Shown here in pieces: positions 27,190 through 36,319 of a stretch of 64,000 nucleotides of DNA (position 1 is the stretch's first letter; each line of letters starts with the position of its first letter). Source of the DNA: Phycisphaerae bacterium (lineage in GTDB: Bacteria > Planctomycetota > Phycisphaerae > Phycisphaerales > UBA1924). The notes beneath the pieces were generated by a model. The model was not told the DNA's origin, did not search any database, and was given only the letters and a program-made list of their open reading frames with translations. The translations under genes were made by a program, and so were the position numbers. The DNA lies in contig JAUHXM010000001.1 of assembly GCA_030426605.1 (NCBI GenBank), positions 62,001-126,000 on the forward strand. Direction: 5' to 3'.

Positions 27190-28443
27190 CTATTCAGTCT
27201 GCTCGAAGACGATGACGATCGGGGCGCGGCCGCCCTCAAACTCCAGCGTCGCGGTGAGCGTGCCGGGCACCGACCCGTCGTAGGTCATCCGCGCCGGCGT
27301 GCGCGGCGACCCATCGGGGTGCCGCACCATCACGAGCTTGTTGGCCTCGAACGACTCGATCGTCACGATCGAGGGAACCTCCTTCTCGGCGTCCCAGGGC
27401 TTGAGGTCCTTGTCGAAGTGACGCCAGCGGAAGACGCCTCGCCCGTCCTCGGTCCGGATGGTGAGGATCTCGAGCAGCGAGACATCGCCCGCCGCGTTGC
27501 GCCAGCGGAGCACCCCGGTCGTCGAACCGCCCGCGGGCTCGAGCCAGTGCTCCTCGATAACCGACCCGTCGGGCGACTCGCTCACCCAGTGCCCCGCGAG
27601 GAAGGCGAGGTGCTCGTCCGTCGGGCTCGCCGCCTGAGCGCCCGTGATGTGCTCGATGAGCTCGTGGACGTTGCCGTCCGCATCGGCGAACGCGATCACG
27701 CGGACGGGCCCGTTCGTGCGCGGCGCGTCGGCGAGGAACCGCACGCCCTTGGCGCGCAGCTCCGCGACGGCCGCGTCCAGATCGTCCGACTCGAACGCGA
27801 GCCCGGCCCACGCCACGCCGCCCGGCTCGTCGGAGGCCGCGGCCTTGGTCGCCGTCTTGTCCGTCAGGATGAACTGCTTGTCCGACACGGGGACCATCGG
27901 GATGACCGGCGGGTAGTACTGCTCGCCGACGGGCTCGAACCCGAGCGTGCCCTCGTAGAACGCCCTCGAGCGGGGCATATCTGTCACCCGGACGCTGGCG
28001 TTGTAGATGAACGCCGCGTCTCCCGGGTCCTGCTGCTGCTTCACGTTGTGCGTGTGCCCGGCGGGGTCGATGAACGTCGCGTAGCGCCCGACGGCGGACT
28101 CATCGGTGCCCAGCACGCGCACGCCGTCCGCCTTGAGCGCCTCGAGCGATGCGTCGAGATCGGGCACGGCGAAGTTGATGCGCGTCGAGCAGGCGTCCGT
28201 CGCCGGCGTCGCCGCGTGCTGGCTCGGTGTGAGCACGATGGCCGTGCCCTTGGCGTCTGCCAGCACGATGATGCCGGGGTACCGCCCGACCTCAGCAAGA
28301 TCGAAGTGGCGCTCGTAGAAGTCGGCGGTCGCCTCGATGTCCGGCGCCGTCACGCGGAACGCGGCGATGCTGAGCTTGGTCTCGGCGCGCGCCGCGGCGG
28401 AGAGCGTGAGCAGACTCACCAGCGCGATCAGGATGGCTTTCAT
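27190..28443 (-). CDS. exported double VOC-domain protein with C-terminal DUF6265-like domain
   Basis: 417 residues with a signal peptide (MKAILIALVSLLTLSAAARA). Two glyoxalase/VOC modules follow, about 23-135 (IAAFRVTAPDIEATADFYERHFDLAE, ending VRVLGTDES) and 145-265 (ASVRVTDMPRSRAFYEGTLGFEP, ending ADADGNVHELIEH). The last 140 residues (LAFLAGHWVSE, IEEHWLEPAGGSTTG and LRWRNAAG) match the lipocalin-like DUF6265 pattern. VOC proteins bind metals and small molecules or catalyse lyase and dioxygenase steps; an exported form with this fusion suggests a small-molecule role in the periplasm. It follows the smaller VOC gene by 11 nt, in an operon opposite an HxlR-like regulator. Confidence 0.85.
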   Translation of the reverse strand: MKAILIALVSLLTLSAAARAETKLSIAAFRVTAPDIEATADFYERHFDLAEVGRYPGIIVLADAKGTAIVLTPSQHAATPATDACSTRINFAVPDLDASLEALKADGVRVLGTDESAVGRYATFIDPAGHTHNVKQQQDPGDAAFIYNASVRVTDMPRSRAFYEGTLGFEPVGEQYYPPVIPMVPVSDKQFILTDKTATKAAASDEPGGVAWAGLAFESDDLDAAVAELRAKGVRFLADAPRTNGPVRVIAFADADGNVHELIEHITGAQAASPTDEHLAFLAGHWVSESPDGSVIEEHWLEPAGGSTTGVLRWRNAAGDVSLLEILTIRTEDGRGVFRWRHFDKDLKPWDAEKEVPSIVTIESFEANKLVMVRHPDGSPRTPARMTYDGSVPGTLTATLEFEGGRAPIVIVFEQTE

Positions 28444-28454
28444 GGTGATCTCCT

Positions 28455-28835
28455 TCAGCCCATCTGGGCGAGGGTCTGGCTGAGCATGTAGGTGTTGCCG
28501 TCCGGGTCGTAGAACGTCGCGAGCTTGACGAGCTCGGGGATCACCTGGGTGTCGCCGTCGAACCGGACGCCCTTGGACTCGAGCTGCGAACGGGCCGCGT
28601 CGATGTCCGTCACGTCGAACACGGGCACGGCCCCCGCGCCGACCTTGGGCGACTCGGCCTGGCCCATGCCGATCTGGACGCCCGCGGTGGCGGTCTTCAC
28701 CTCGCCCCAGGCGATCTCATCGACTTTGTAGAGGGTCTCCATGCCGAGCACGTCGCCGTACCAGGCGAGGGCCTTGTCGAGGTCGGCGACCTGGATGGAG
28801 ATGGTGATGCCGCCGGCGTATCCGAGGTCGGGCAT
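28455..28835 (-). CDS. VOC (glyoxalase-like) family protein
   Basis: 126 residues, a single vicinal-oxygen-chelate module made of two beta-alpha-beta-beta-beta halves: ITISIQVADLDKALAWYGDVLGME, then VPVFDVTDIDAARSQLESKGVRF and LATFYDPDGNTYMLSQ. It has the usual Gly/Glu-containing strands, but the metal ligands cannot be fixed without structure. ATG 28835 has AAAGG 8 nt upstream. It is the first gene of a two-gene operon with the exported VOC protein, divergent from the double winged-helix regulator at 28931, and shares a 95-nt intergenic region that holds a perfect operator-like palindrome. Confidence 0.88.
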   Translation of the reverse strand: MPDLGYAGGITISIQVADLDKALAWYGDVLGMETLYKVDEIAWGEVKTATAGVQIGMGQAESPKVGAGAVPVFDVTDIDAARSQLESKGVRFDGDTQVIPELVKLATFYDPDGNTYMLSQTLAQMG

Positions 28836-28908
28836 GGTCGGGCCTTTCGGTTGGGCGGGCGTCGCCCGCGGCTGTTGTCTCGCCAGCCCGGGGATCGGGT
28901 GGCAATGC

Positions 28909-28929
28909 AAAGTATAGTTGCTATACTTT
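28909..28929. promoter_or_regulatory. 21-bp operator-like palindrome between VOC operon and HxlR-like regulator
   Basis: Perfect 9-bp arms (AAAGTATAG and CTATACTTT) around TTG. It ends 1 nt before the ATG at 28931 and is strikingly AT-rich for this genome. It includes TATAGT and TATACT on the plus strand, which could be -10 elements. Most likely the binding site of the regulator encoded beside it. Confidence 0.8.
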
Positions 28930-28930
28930 C

Positions 28931-29509
28931 ATGTCAAGGCCCATCCCGGCGATTCCACCCATGACCCGCGATCCGTCCCAGCTCGTTCGACTGTTCCACC
29001 GGCGGTGGTCGGTGCCGATCCTCGCGGAGATGCAGGCGAACGACGGGTGCCGCTTCGCCCAGCTGACGCATTCGCTGGAAGCGGGCCGCCAGCCGGTCCG
29101 CGACGCCCTGGACACGCTCATCGATCTCGGGCTCGTCCAGCCCAACCCCGGCTACGGGCACCCGCTCCGCCCGGAGTACGTCCTCACCCGCCGGGGCGGG
29201 GTGGTCGGGCCGGCGAGCGTCGGGCTGATGACCGCCCTGCGCAACGCCGAGGCGGTGGACGTGGGCCTGCGGAAATGGTCCATGCCCACCCTCGCGAGCA
29301 TCGGGCTCGGCGCGACGCGGTTCGGTGAGATCGCCCGGACGCTGGGCGACGCGACGGACCGGGCGCTGTCGCACGCGCTGGGGGCGCTGGGCGAAGCCGG
29401 GCTGGTCGAGCGCGCGATCGCGGACGAACGCCCGCCCGCGCCGAGGTACGAGCTCACGCGCACGGGATCGCGCGTGCACGCGCCGGTGGTTGCGCTGGTT
29501 GGGACTTGA
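28931..29509 (+). CDS. HxlR-like regulator with two tandem winged-helix domains
   Basis: 192 residues from ATG 28931; ATG 28961 (MTRDPSQLV) is an equally good start if transcription begins after TATACT. Residues 15-88 and 105-185 are two copies of an HxlR-type winged helix: RRWSVPILAEM with FAQLTHSLEAGRQPVRDALDTLIDLGLV, and RKWSMPTLASI with FGEIARTLGDATDRALSHALGALGEAGLV. HxlR regulators normally have one domain and act as dimers, so this looks like a fused dimer. The palindrome just before the gene is the likely operator, implying autoregulation and control of the divergent VOC genes, as in many aldehyde- or redox-responsive HxlR systems. Confidence 0.88.
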   Translation: MSRPIPAIPPMTRDPSQLVRLFHRRWSVPILAEMQANDGCRFAQLTHSLEAGRQPVRDALDTLIDLGLVQPNPGYGHPLRPEYVLTRRGGVVGPASVGLMTALRNAEAVDVGLRKWSMPTLASIGLGATRFGEIARTLGDATDRALSHALGALGEAGLVERAIADERPPAPRYELTRTGSRVHAPVVALVGT

Positions 29510-29544
29510 ATGCGCCCAGGACCGGTGGGACAGGCGTCCCCCGC

Positions 29545-31119
<1,575 letters not shown>

Positions 31120-31126
31120 GGCGGGA

Positions 31127-31132
31127 ACTCTA
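31127..31132 (-). promoter_or_regulatory. -10-like TAGAGT before der
   Basis: TANNNT hexamer 7 nt upstream of the der ATG at 31119, without a ribosome binding site between them. Confidence 0.4.
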
Positions 31133-31167
31133 GACGGGCCCCGTGCGAAAGCGAGAAGGAGGCTCTC

Positions 31168-31419
31168 ATGGCGAAGAACGGGCCGGCAATCACCCTCATC
31201 ATCTGCGGCACGGCGTTGGCGCTGATGCCTCTGATCTACGCGGCCGTCGAGCGGGCCAACGTGCTCTACGCCCGGGCGATCGCGGCGGCAAACGACGTGG
31301 TGCTTGATGAATCGGGCGGGATGGGCGCGGCGTGGTTGGCGCCGGTGAGCGTCGGACTCGGGGTGGTCATGATCTGTGTCGGGGTGGTTCTTGCAGTTCG
31401 CCGCCCGACGAACGGCTGA
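31168..31419 (+). CDS. small membrane protein with two transmembrane helices
   Basis: 83 residues. ATG 31168 has a textbook GAAGGAGG ribosome site 5 nt upstream, which settles the start. Two membrane helices at about 5-27 (ITLIICGTALALMPLIYAAV) and 52-76 (WLAPVSVGLGVVMICVGVVL) flank a short loop with Asp and Glu; the C-terminus is RRPTNG. No family recognised. Divergent from der; its last 53 nt overlap the 3' end of the opposing zinc-ribbon membrane gene. Confidence 0.7.
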   Translation: MAKNGPAITLIICGTALALMPLIYAAVERANVLYARAIAAANDVVLDESGGMGAAWLAPVSVGLGVVMICVGVVLAVRRPTNG

Positions 31420-31756
31420 CCCACTCCTCGCCGCACTCGGGGCACTTCATGACTTCGCCTCGTACCATCATCGGCTTCAGGTCGTACCCGCACGACGGGC
31501 ACGCACCGACCTCGCGGAACCGACGCCCGTGCGTGCCCGGCAACTTGCCCCCGAAGGCGCGCACGATCACCAATACCCACAACACGAACCCTCCGACACA
31601 GATCACGAACCCGACCGCCATCCCGATCCACGCGCCGTTCCCCGTCATCGGGATCAGCTCAAGACGCCACCCCAACTCCCCGATCACGACCCACGCGACG
31701 GCGAACCACGCGGCGAGAGAACCGACGATCCAGCCCAGGGCGGCGATGGCTCTCAT
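31367..31756 (-). CDS. membrane protein with C-terminal zinc ribbon
   Basis: 129 residues from ATG 31756 (MRAIAALGW); GTG 31786 is an alternative. Two membrane helices at about 5-28 and 38-65 are followed by a cytoplasmic zinc ribbon made of CPSCGYDL and CPECGEEW knuckles, 15 residues apart. The tail is polar and Arg-rich. Proteins of this design are common in planctomycetes, but I know no function. It is divergent from miaA with at most a few dozen nt between starts, and convergent with the 83-residue membrane gene, overlapping it by 53 nt. Confidence 0.8.
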   Translation of the reverse strand: MRAIAALGWIVGSLAAWFAVAWVVIGELGWRLELIPMTGNGAWIGMAVGFVICVGGFVLWVLVIVRAFGGKLPGTHGRRFREVGACPSCGYDLKPMMVRGEVMKCPECGEEWVSRSSGGELQEPPRHRS

Positions 31757-31792
31757 CCAGAATGGTCGTGCGGCCCGTGATGTCACCGGACG

Positions 31793-31798
31793 TATCGT
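31793..31798 (+). promoter_or_regulatory. -10-like TATCGT before miaA TTG
   Basis: TANNNT hexamer 5 nt upstream of TTG 31804. If it is the promoter, transcripts cannot include the upstream ATG codons and the TTG is the start. Confidence 0.45.
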
Positions 31799-31803
31799 TG
31801 GGT

Positions 31804-32748
31804 TTGACTGTCCCTCCTTCCATCCCCGTCATCGTGGGCCCCACCGCCGGCGGGAAGACGGCCCTCGCTGTCGAGCTGGCGCTGACGCTCCGCGAGCGCG
31901 GCACGCCGGCGGAGGTCGTCACCGCGGACGCCTTCCAGGTCTACCGGCGCTTGGACATCGGCACCGCCAAGCCGACCACCGAAGAACAGCGCGGCGTCCC
32001 CCACCACCTGCTCGACATCGTCGACCCGACCGACGCGTTCACGGTGCACGACTGGCTCAAGCGGGCGGACACGCTGGTCGCGGACCTCCAATCCCGCGGC
32101 GTCGTGCCCATCGTCGTCGGCGGGACCAACCTCTACGTGCGCGCGTTCCTGGACGGTCTGTTCGAAGGGCCCGAGCCCGACGAAGCCATCCGCGACGAGA
32201 TCCGGGCGATCGGGTTGCCCGCGATGCGGGCCGAGCTCGAGCGGGTGGACCCCGCCGCGGCGGCGCGGATCGACCCCGCCGACGAGCGCCGAACCGTGCG
32301 CGCCCTCGAAGTCCACCGCCAGACGGGGACCCCCATCAGCGACCTCCAGCAGCAATGGGAGGACGGCAAGGGCTCCGGGCGACCGGGCGTGGCGCTCGTC
32401 GGGCTCGTGTGGCCGATCGACGCGATCAACGCCCGCATCAACGCCCGGGTGAAGGGGATGGTCGAGCGGGGGCTGGTCGAGGAGGTCCGCGGGCTGTGGA
32501 AGGCCGGGCGGCTGGGCCCGCAGGCGGGGCAGGCGTTGGGCTACAAGCAGCTCATCGAGCATTTCGAGGGGCGGGCCAGCCTGGACGACGCCCTGGAGCG
32601 GATCAAGATCGAGACGCGTCGGTTTGCCAAAAACCAGCGCACGTGGCTCAAACGGTTCCGGGCACGGGCCGGGTCGGTGTGGTTCGACGCGTCGGGGCGG
32701 GACTCGGTCGAAATCGCGCAAGAAACTATCCAGAAGTTGTTTACGTGA
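31804..32748 (+). CDS. miaA: tRNA dimethylallyltransferase
   Basis: Adds a prenyl group to A37 of tRNAs reading U-starting codons. About 314 residues. P-loop GPTAGGKTALA near the N-terminus, DAFQVYRRLDIGTAKPT (DSxQVYxxLDIGTAKP family motif), VVGGTNLYVRAFLDGL, ERRTVRALEVHRQTGTPIS and LGYKQLIEH are all present. The start is chosen as TTG 31804 (MTVPPSIPVIVGPTAGGKT), because it gives the family N-terminus and stands 5 nt after TATCGT. ATG 31780 and 31762 are in frame and would add 8 or 14 residues. Divergent from the zinc-ribbon membrane gene. Confidence 0.95.
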   Translation: MTVPPSIPVIVGPTAGGKTALAVELALTLRERGTPAEVVTADAFQVYRRLDIGTAKPTTEEQRGVPHHLLDIVDPTDAFTVHDWLKRADTLVADLQSRGVVPIVVGGTNLYVRAFLDGLFEGPEPDEAIRDEIRAIGLPAMRAELERVDPAAAARIDPADERRTVRALEVHRQTGTPISDLQQQWEDGKGSGRPGVALVGLVWPIDAINARINARVKGMVERGLVEEVRGLWKAGRLGPQAGQALGYKQLIEHFEGRASLDDALERIKIETRRFAKNQRTWLKRFRARAGSVWFDASGRDSVEIAQETIQKLFT

Positions 32749-32850
32749 TTTTCCGAGGCTGATCCGGGCGTGACGGGAATGGACGGGCGGGTCGGCGGGG
32801 TTCAGAGGCCCCGGGATCGGGCCGAATCAGACCCGTTCGGCGGGCCCGAC

Positions 32851-32856
32851 TTGACA
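32851..32856 (+). promoter_or_regulatory. TTGACA -35 hexamer upstream of topA
   Basis: Exact sigma70 -35 consensus in the 178-nt gap between miaA and topA, 71 nt before the topA ATG. The sequence 17 nt later (TTCCCT, 32874-32879) is a poor -10, so the assignment is weak. Confidence 0.3.
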
Positions 32857-32926
32857 GGACGCCGGCAGTCGCGTTCCCTCTGCCCGAACGGACTCCCCCG
32901 GGGCGAACGCCCCCCCAGGACGAACG

Positions 32927-35656
32927 ATGGCCAAAAAGACCGCCAAAAAGACGGGCAAGAAGACCACGAAGACGGCGGGGAAGAAGGCCGCGTCGCGGTC
33001 GGGCGGTCGGTCCAAGCAGTCCTACAAGGCCGGCGACGCGACGGGCAAGAGCCTCGTGATCGTCGAGAGCCCGTCCAAAGCGAAGACCATCAATAAGTAT
33101 CTGGGCAACGACTTCGTCGTGCTCGCCTCGATCGGGCACGTGCGCGACCTGCCCAGCAAGAACCCGAAGGGCGTGAAGGACCCCGTGCCGGGCGTGAAGC
33201 TCGAGAAGCGGTTCACACCGAGCTACGAGATCCTCAAGGGCAAGGAGCAGGTCATCAAGGACCTGAAGCGGGCCGCGAAGGACGCGCTCTCGTCGGGCGG
33301 GGACGTCTGGTTCGCGACCGACCTCGACCGCGAGGGGGAGGCCATCGCGTGGCACCTCGCGCAGGAGCTCGGCATCGCCTCGACCGACGCGAAGCGCGTG
33401 ATCTTCCCCGCGATCACCAAGGCGGAGATCGACAAGGCGTTCTCCAAGCCCCACTCGATCGACGAGGACCGGGTGAACGCCCAGCAGGCGCGGCGGATCC
33501 TCGACCGGATCGTGGGGTACCAGGTCTCGCCGCTCTTGTGGAAGAAGGTCGCGCGGGGCCTGAGCGCGGGTCGCGTGCAGTCCGTCGCGGTGCGGCTGAT
33601 CGTGGAGCGCGAGCGCGAGATCCGGGCGTTCGTGCCCGATGAGAGCTGGTCCGTCAGCGGGTACTTCTCGCTCAAGGAATCCGACGCGGCGAAGCTCGGG
33701 CCCGAGTGGCGGGAGTTCCTCGCCCAGCGCGACGAGAAGGGCAACGGGCCCACGCAGAAGTCGCAGAACGCCTGGCTGGGCGGCAACGACGCGATCCGCG
33801 CCGAGCTCGTCGAGTTCGACGGGTCGAAGTTCGACCTGGGCGTGAAGGCGGACGAGGGCGAGAAGGACGTGACGCCGAGCGTGTCGAAGATCGCCGAGGC
33901 GTGCGGGCTGCGCGACATCGACGTGACGGCGACGGAGGACCCGGACGGCAAGGGCCCCGCGGCGTGGAAGCGCACGGTGACGGGGGTCGCCGATCCTTCC
34001 ACGCCGTACGAGATCACCAAGATCGAGACGAAGCGGACGAAGAGCCGCCCGGCGCCGCCGTTCATCACGAGCACGATGCAGCAGGGCGCGTCGAGCCGGC
34101 TCGGGTTTGGCGCGCAGCGGACGATGCGTGCGGCGCAGTCGCTCTACGAGGGCGTCAACGTGCCGGGCGAGGGACCGACGGGCCTGATCACGTACATGCG
34201 TACCGACGCGACGTACGTCTCACCCGAGGCGATCGACGCGGCCCGCGCGCACATCAAGCGGACCTACGGCGACGGCTACCTCCCCGACAAGCCGATCTTC
34301 TACAAGAGCTCGAACAAGGACGCGCAGGAGGCCCACGAGGCGATCCGACCGACGGACCCGGCGCGCACGCCCGACGCGGTGAAGAGCGCGCTGAAGCCCG
34401 ACGAGTTCCGCCTGTACAAGCTCATCTGGGAGCGGTTCGTCGCCTCGCAGATGGTGCCGGCGGAGTGGGACTCGACCGCCGTCACGATCGTGGGCGGGGC
34501 GAACGACGCCGCGACGTTCCGCGCGACCGGGCGCATCCTCGCCTTCGACGGGCATTTCCGCGTCTCGGGCGTGCCGACCTCGGGCGACGAGTTGAATCTG
34601 CCCAAGCTCAGCGAGGGGCAGGGCCTGCACCCGTTCGACATCCGCCCGACGCAGAGGTTCTCGAGCCCCCCGGCCCGGTTTACGGAGGCGGGGCTGATCA
34701 AGACCCTCGAGGCGGAGGGCATCGGGCGGCCCTCGACGTACGCCTCGATCATCCAGACGATCCAGGACCGGAAGTACGTCGAGCAGATCGCCCGCGCCTT
34801 CTGGGCGACGGATCTGGGCGAGGTCGTGACCGACAAGCTCGTCGAGGCGTTCCCCGAGATCATGGACATCGGGTACACGCGCGACATGGAGGCGCAGCTC
34901 GACAAGGTCGAGGACGAGCACCTCGACTGGATCGAGATGCTCGAGCGGTTCTACGGCCCGTTCGCCGAGCGCCTCGAACGCGCGCACGAAGAGCTCACCC
35001 ACGCCAAGGCCGAGGTCCAGCCCGCGCCCGAGGAGTACCGGTGCGGCAAGTGTGATGCGTCGCTGGTCTACCGCTTCGGGAAGAACGGGCGGTTCCTGAG
35101 CTGCTCGCGCTACCCGGACTGCGACTGGGCCTGCCCGTGCGATCGCCAGGGACGGCCGCAGGCGGCCGAGTTCGTGGACGTCAAGTGCCCCAAGACCGGG
35201 CGCCCGATGATCCGCAAGACCGGGCGGTTCGGGCCGTTCCTGACGACGCACCTGGAGGACGGCGAGTCGAACGATGTCGGGATGATCCTGAACATCGACA
35301 AGAAAGGCTTCGTGACCGCGCCGTCGCTGCCGCCCCTCGAGACGGACCTTCCCTGCCCGACGTGCGAGGCGCCTCTGAACCTCCGCTCGGGCGTGCGCGG
35401 GCCGTGGCTCGGGTGCTCGCGGTTCCCCAAGTGCCGCGGGCGTGGGAAGTGGACCGAATTGGACGAGGCGACCCAGAAGAAGCTCGAGGCCGACCTCGAC
35501 GCGCTCGAGAAGGCGAACCCCGTGCCCATCATCGAGCGTTTCACCGACGGCACGCCCCTGACGGACACGAAGGGCAAGCCCGTCGCGAACGCGCCGAAGG
35601 CGGACGAGCTGATCCTCGACGGCGATCCGCGCGAGGTCGCCGGGTCCGCCGCGTGA
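32927..35656 (+). CDS. topA: DNA topoisomerase I with Lys-rich N-terminal tail
   Basis: Type IA topoisomerase relaxing negative supercoils, 909 residues. After a 30-40 residue Lys/Thr/Ala tail (MAKKTAKKTGKKTTKTAGKK) comes the TOPRIM domain (LVIVESPSKAKTINKYLG, then ATDLDREGEAIAWHLA). The catalytic tyrosine is Y423 in GLITYMRTDATYVSP. At the C-terminus are zinc-ribbon-type repeats: CGKC and CSRYPDC, CPKTGRPM with its paired Lys-rich segment, and CPTC and CSRFPKC. The last 80 residues are acidic and outside the known domains. The tail composition resembles the one on PPDK in this window. A carbonic anhydrase gene starts 16 nt downstream. Confidence 0.97.
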   Translation: MAKKTAKKTGKKTTKTAGKKAASRSGGRSKQSYKAGDATGKSLVIVESPSKAKTINKYLGNDFVVLASIGHVRDLPSKNPKGVKDPVPGVKLEKRFTPSYEILKGKEQVIKDLKRAAKDALSSGGDVWFATDLDREGEAIAWHLAQELGIASTDAKRVIFPAITKAEIDKAFSKPHSIDEDRVNAQQARRILDRIVGYQVSPLLWKKVARGLSAGRVQSVAVRLIVEREREIRAFVPDESWSVSGYFSLKESDAAKLGPEWREFLAQRDEKGNGPTQKSQNAWLGGNDAIRAELVEFDGSKFDLGVKADEGEKDVTPSVSKIAEACGLRDIDVTATEDPDGKGPAAWKRTVTGVADPSTPYEITKIETKRTKSRPAPPFITSTMQQGASSRLGFGAQRTMRAAQSLYEGVNVPGEGPTGLITYMRTDATYVSPEAIDAARAHIKRTYGDGYLPDKPIFYKSSNKDAQEAHEAIRPTDPARTPDAVKSALKPDEFRLYKLIWERFVASQMVPAEWDSTAVTIVGGANDAATFRATGRILAFDGHFRVSGVPTSGDELNLPKLSEGQGLHPFDIRPTQRFSSPPARFTEAGLIKTLEAEGIGRPSTYASIIQTIQDRKYVEQIARAFWATDLGEVVTDKLVEAFPEIMDIGYTRDMEAQLDKVEDEHLDWIEMLERFYGPFAERLERAHEELTHAKAEVQPAPEEYRCGKCDASLVYRFGKNGRFLSCSRYPDCDWACPCDRQGRPQAAEFVDVKCPKTGRPMIRKTGRFGPFLTTHLEDGESNDVGMILNIDKKGFVTAPSLPPLETDLPCPTCEAPLNLRSGVRGPWLGCSRFPKCRGRGKWTELDEATQKKLEADLDALEKANPVPIIERFTDGTPLTDTKGKPVANAPKADELILDGDPREVAGSAA

Positions 35657-35672
35657 TACATTCTGCGGACCG

Positions 35673-36275
35673 ATGACGACACCACCCACCAGCGTGGACG
35701 AGGCCTTCCGGTACCTCGTCGAGGGCAACGAGCGGTTCGTCAACGGCTCGTGCCGGCACCCGAACACCGATCTGAGGCGGGTGATCGAACTCAGCACGTC
35801 GGGCCAGAAGCCCTTCGCGGCGGTCCTCGCGTGCTCGGACTCGCGCGTCCCCGTCGAGCGCGTCTTTGACCGGGGCGTGGGCGATCTGTTCGTCGTCCGC
35901 GAGGCGGGGAACGTCTGCGGCACCCTCGCCGCGGCGAGCCTCGAGTTCGCGGTCACCGTCCTCGGGTGCGGTGTCGTCGTCGTGATGGGGCACACCGGGT
36001 GCGGCGCCGTGCAGGCGGGGTGCTCGCCCGAGAAGTGCACGGACACCGTCGAGACGCTGCTCGCCCCGATCCGCGAGACGGCCCGGTCCGAACGGGACAA
36101 GGCGTCCGACGAGTCCCTCGAATCGCGCGTGATCCACGCGAATGTCACCCGATCGATCGCGGACCTCCTGCGCGCCAGCCCGGCGGTCGAGCAGGCCCGG
36201 CGCGAGGGGCGCGTCGTGATCGCCCCGGCCGTCTATGACCTCGCGACGGGTCGGGTCGAGTGGATGGAGACCTAG
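35673..36275 (+). CDS. beta-class carbonic anhydrase
   Basis: Reversible CO2 hydration; 200 residues. The zinc ligands C54 (in ACSDSRV), H107 and C110 (in GHTGCGAV) and the catalytic dyad D56-R58 are present, giving the standard C-H-C site. VREAGNVCGTLAAASLEFAVTVLG and APAVYDLATGRVEWM complete the fold. It lies 16 nt after topA and 44 nt before the ClC gene, so it may be cotranscribed with either, but TACATT (35657-35662), 10 nt before the ATG, could be its own -10. Bicarbonate made here could be linked to the adjacent anion channel; that is inference. Confidence 0.96.
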   Translation: MTTPPTSVDEAFRYLVEGNERFVNGSCRHPNTDLRRVIELSTSGQKPFAAVLACSDSRVPVERVFDRGVGDLFVVREAGNVCGTLAAASLEFAVTVLGCGVVVVMGHTGCGAVQAGCSPEKCTDTVETLLAPIRETARSERDKASDESLESRVIHANVTRSIADLLRASPAVEQARREGRVVIAPAVYDLATGRVEWMET

Positions 36276-36319
36276 CGTCCCGGCCCGGTCGGGCGCGGGG
36301 TTTATGATGCCATCCCCGC

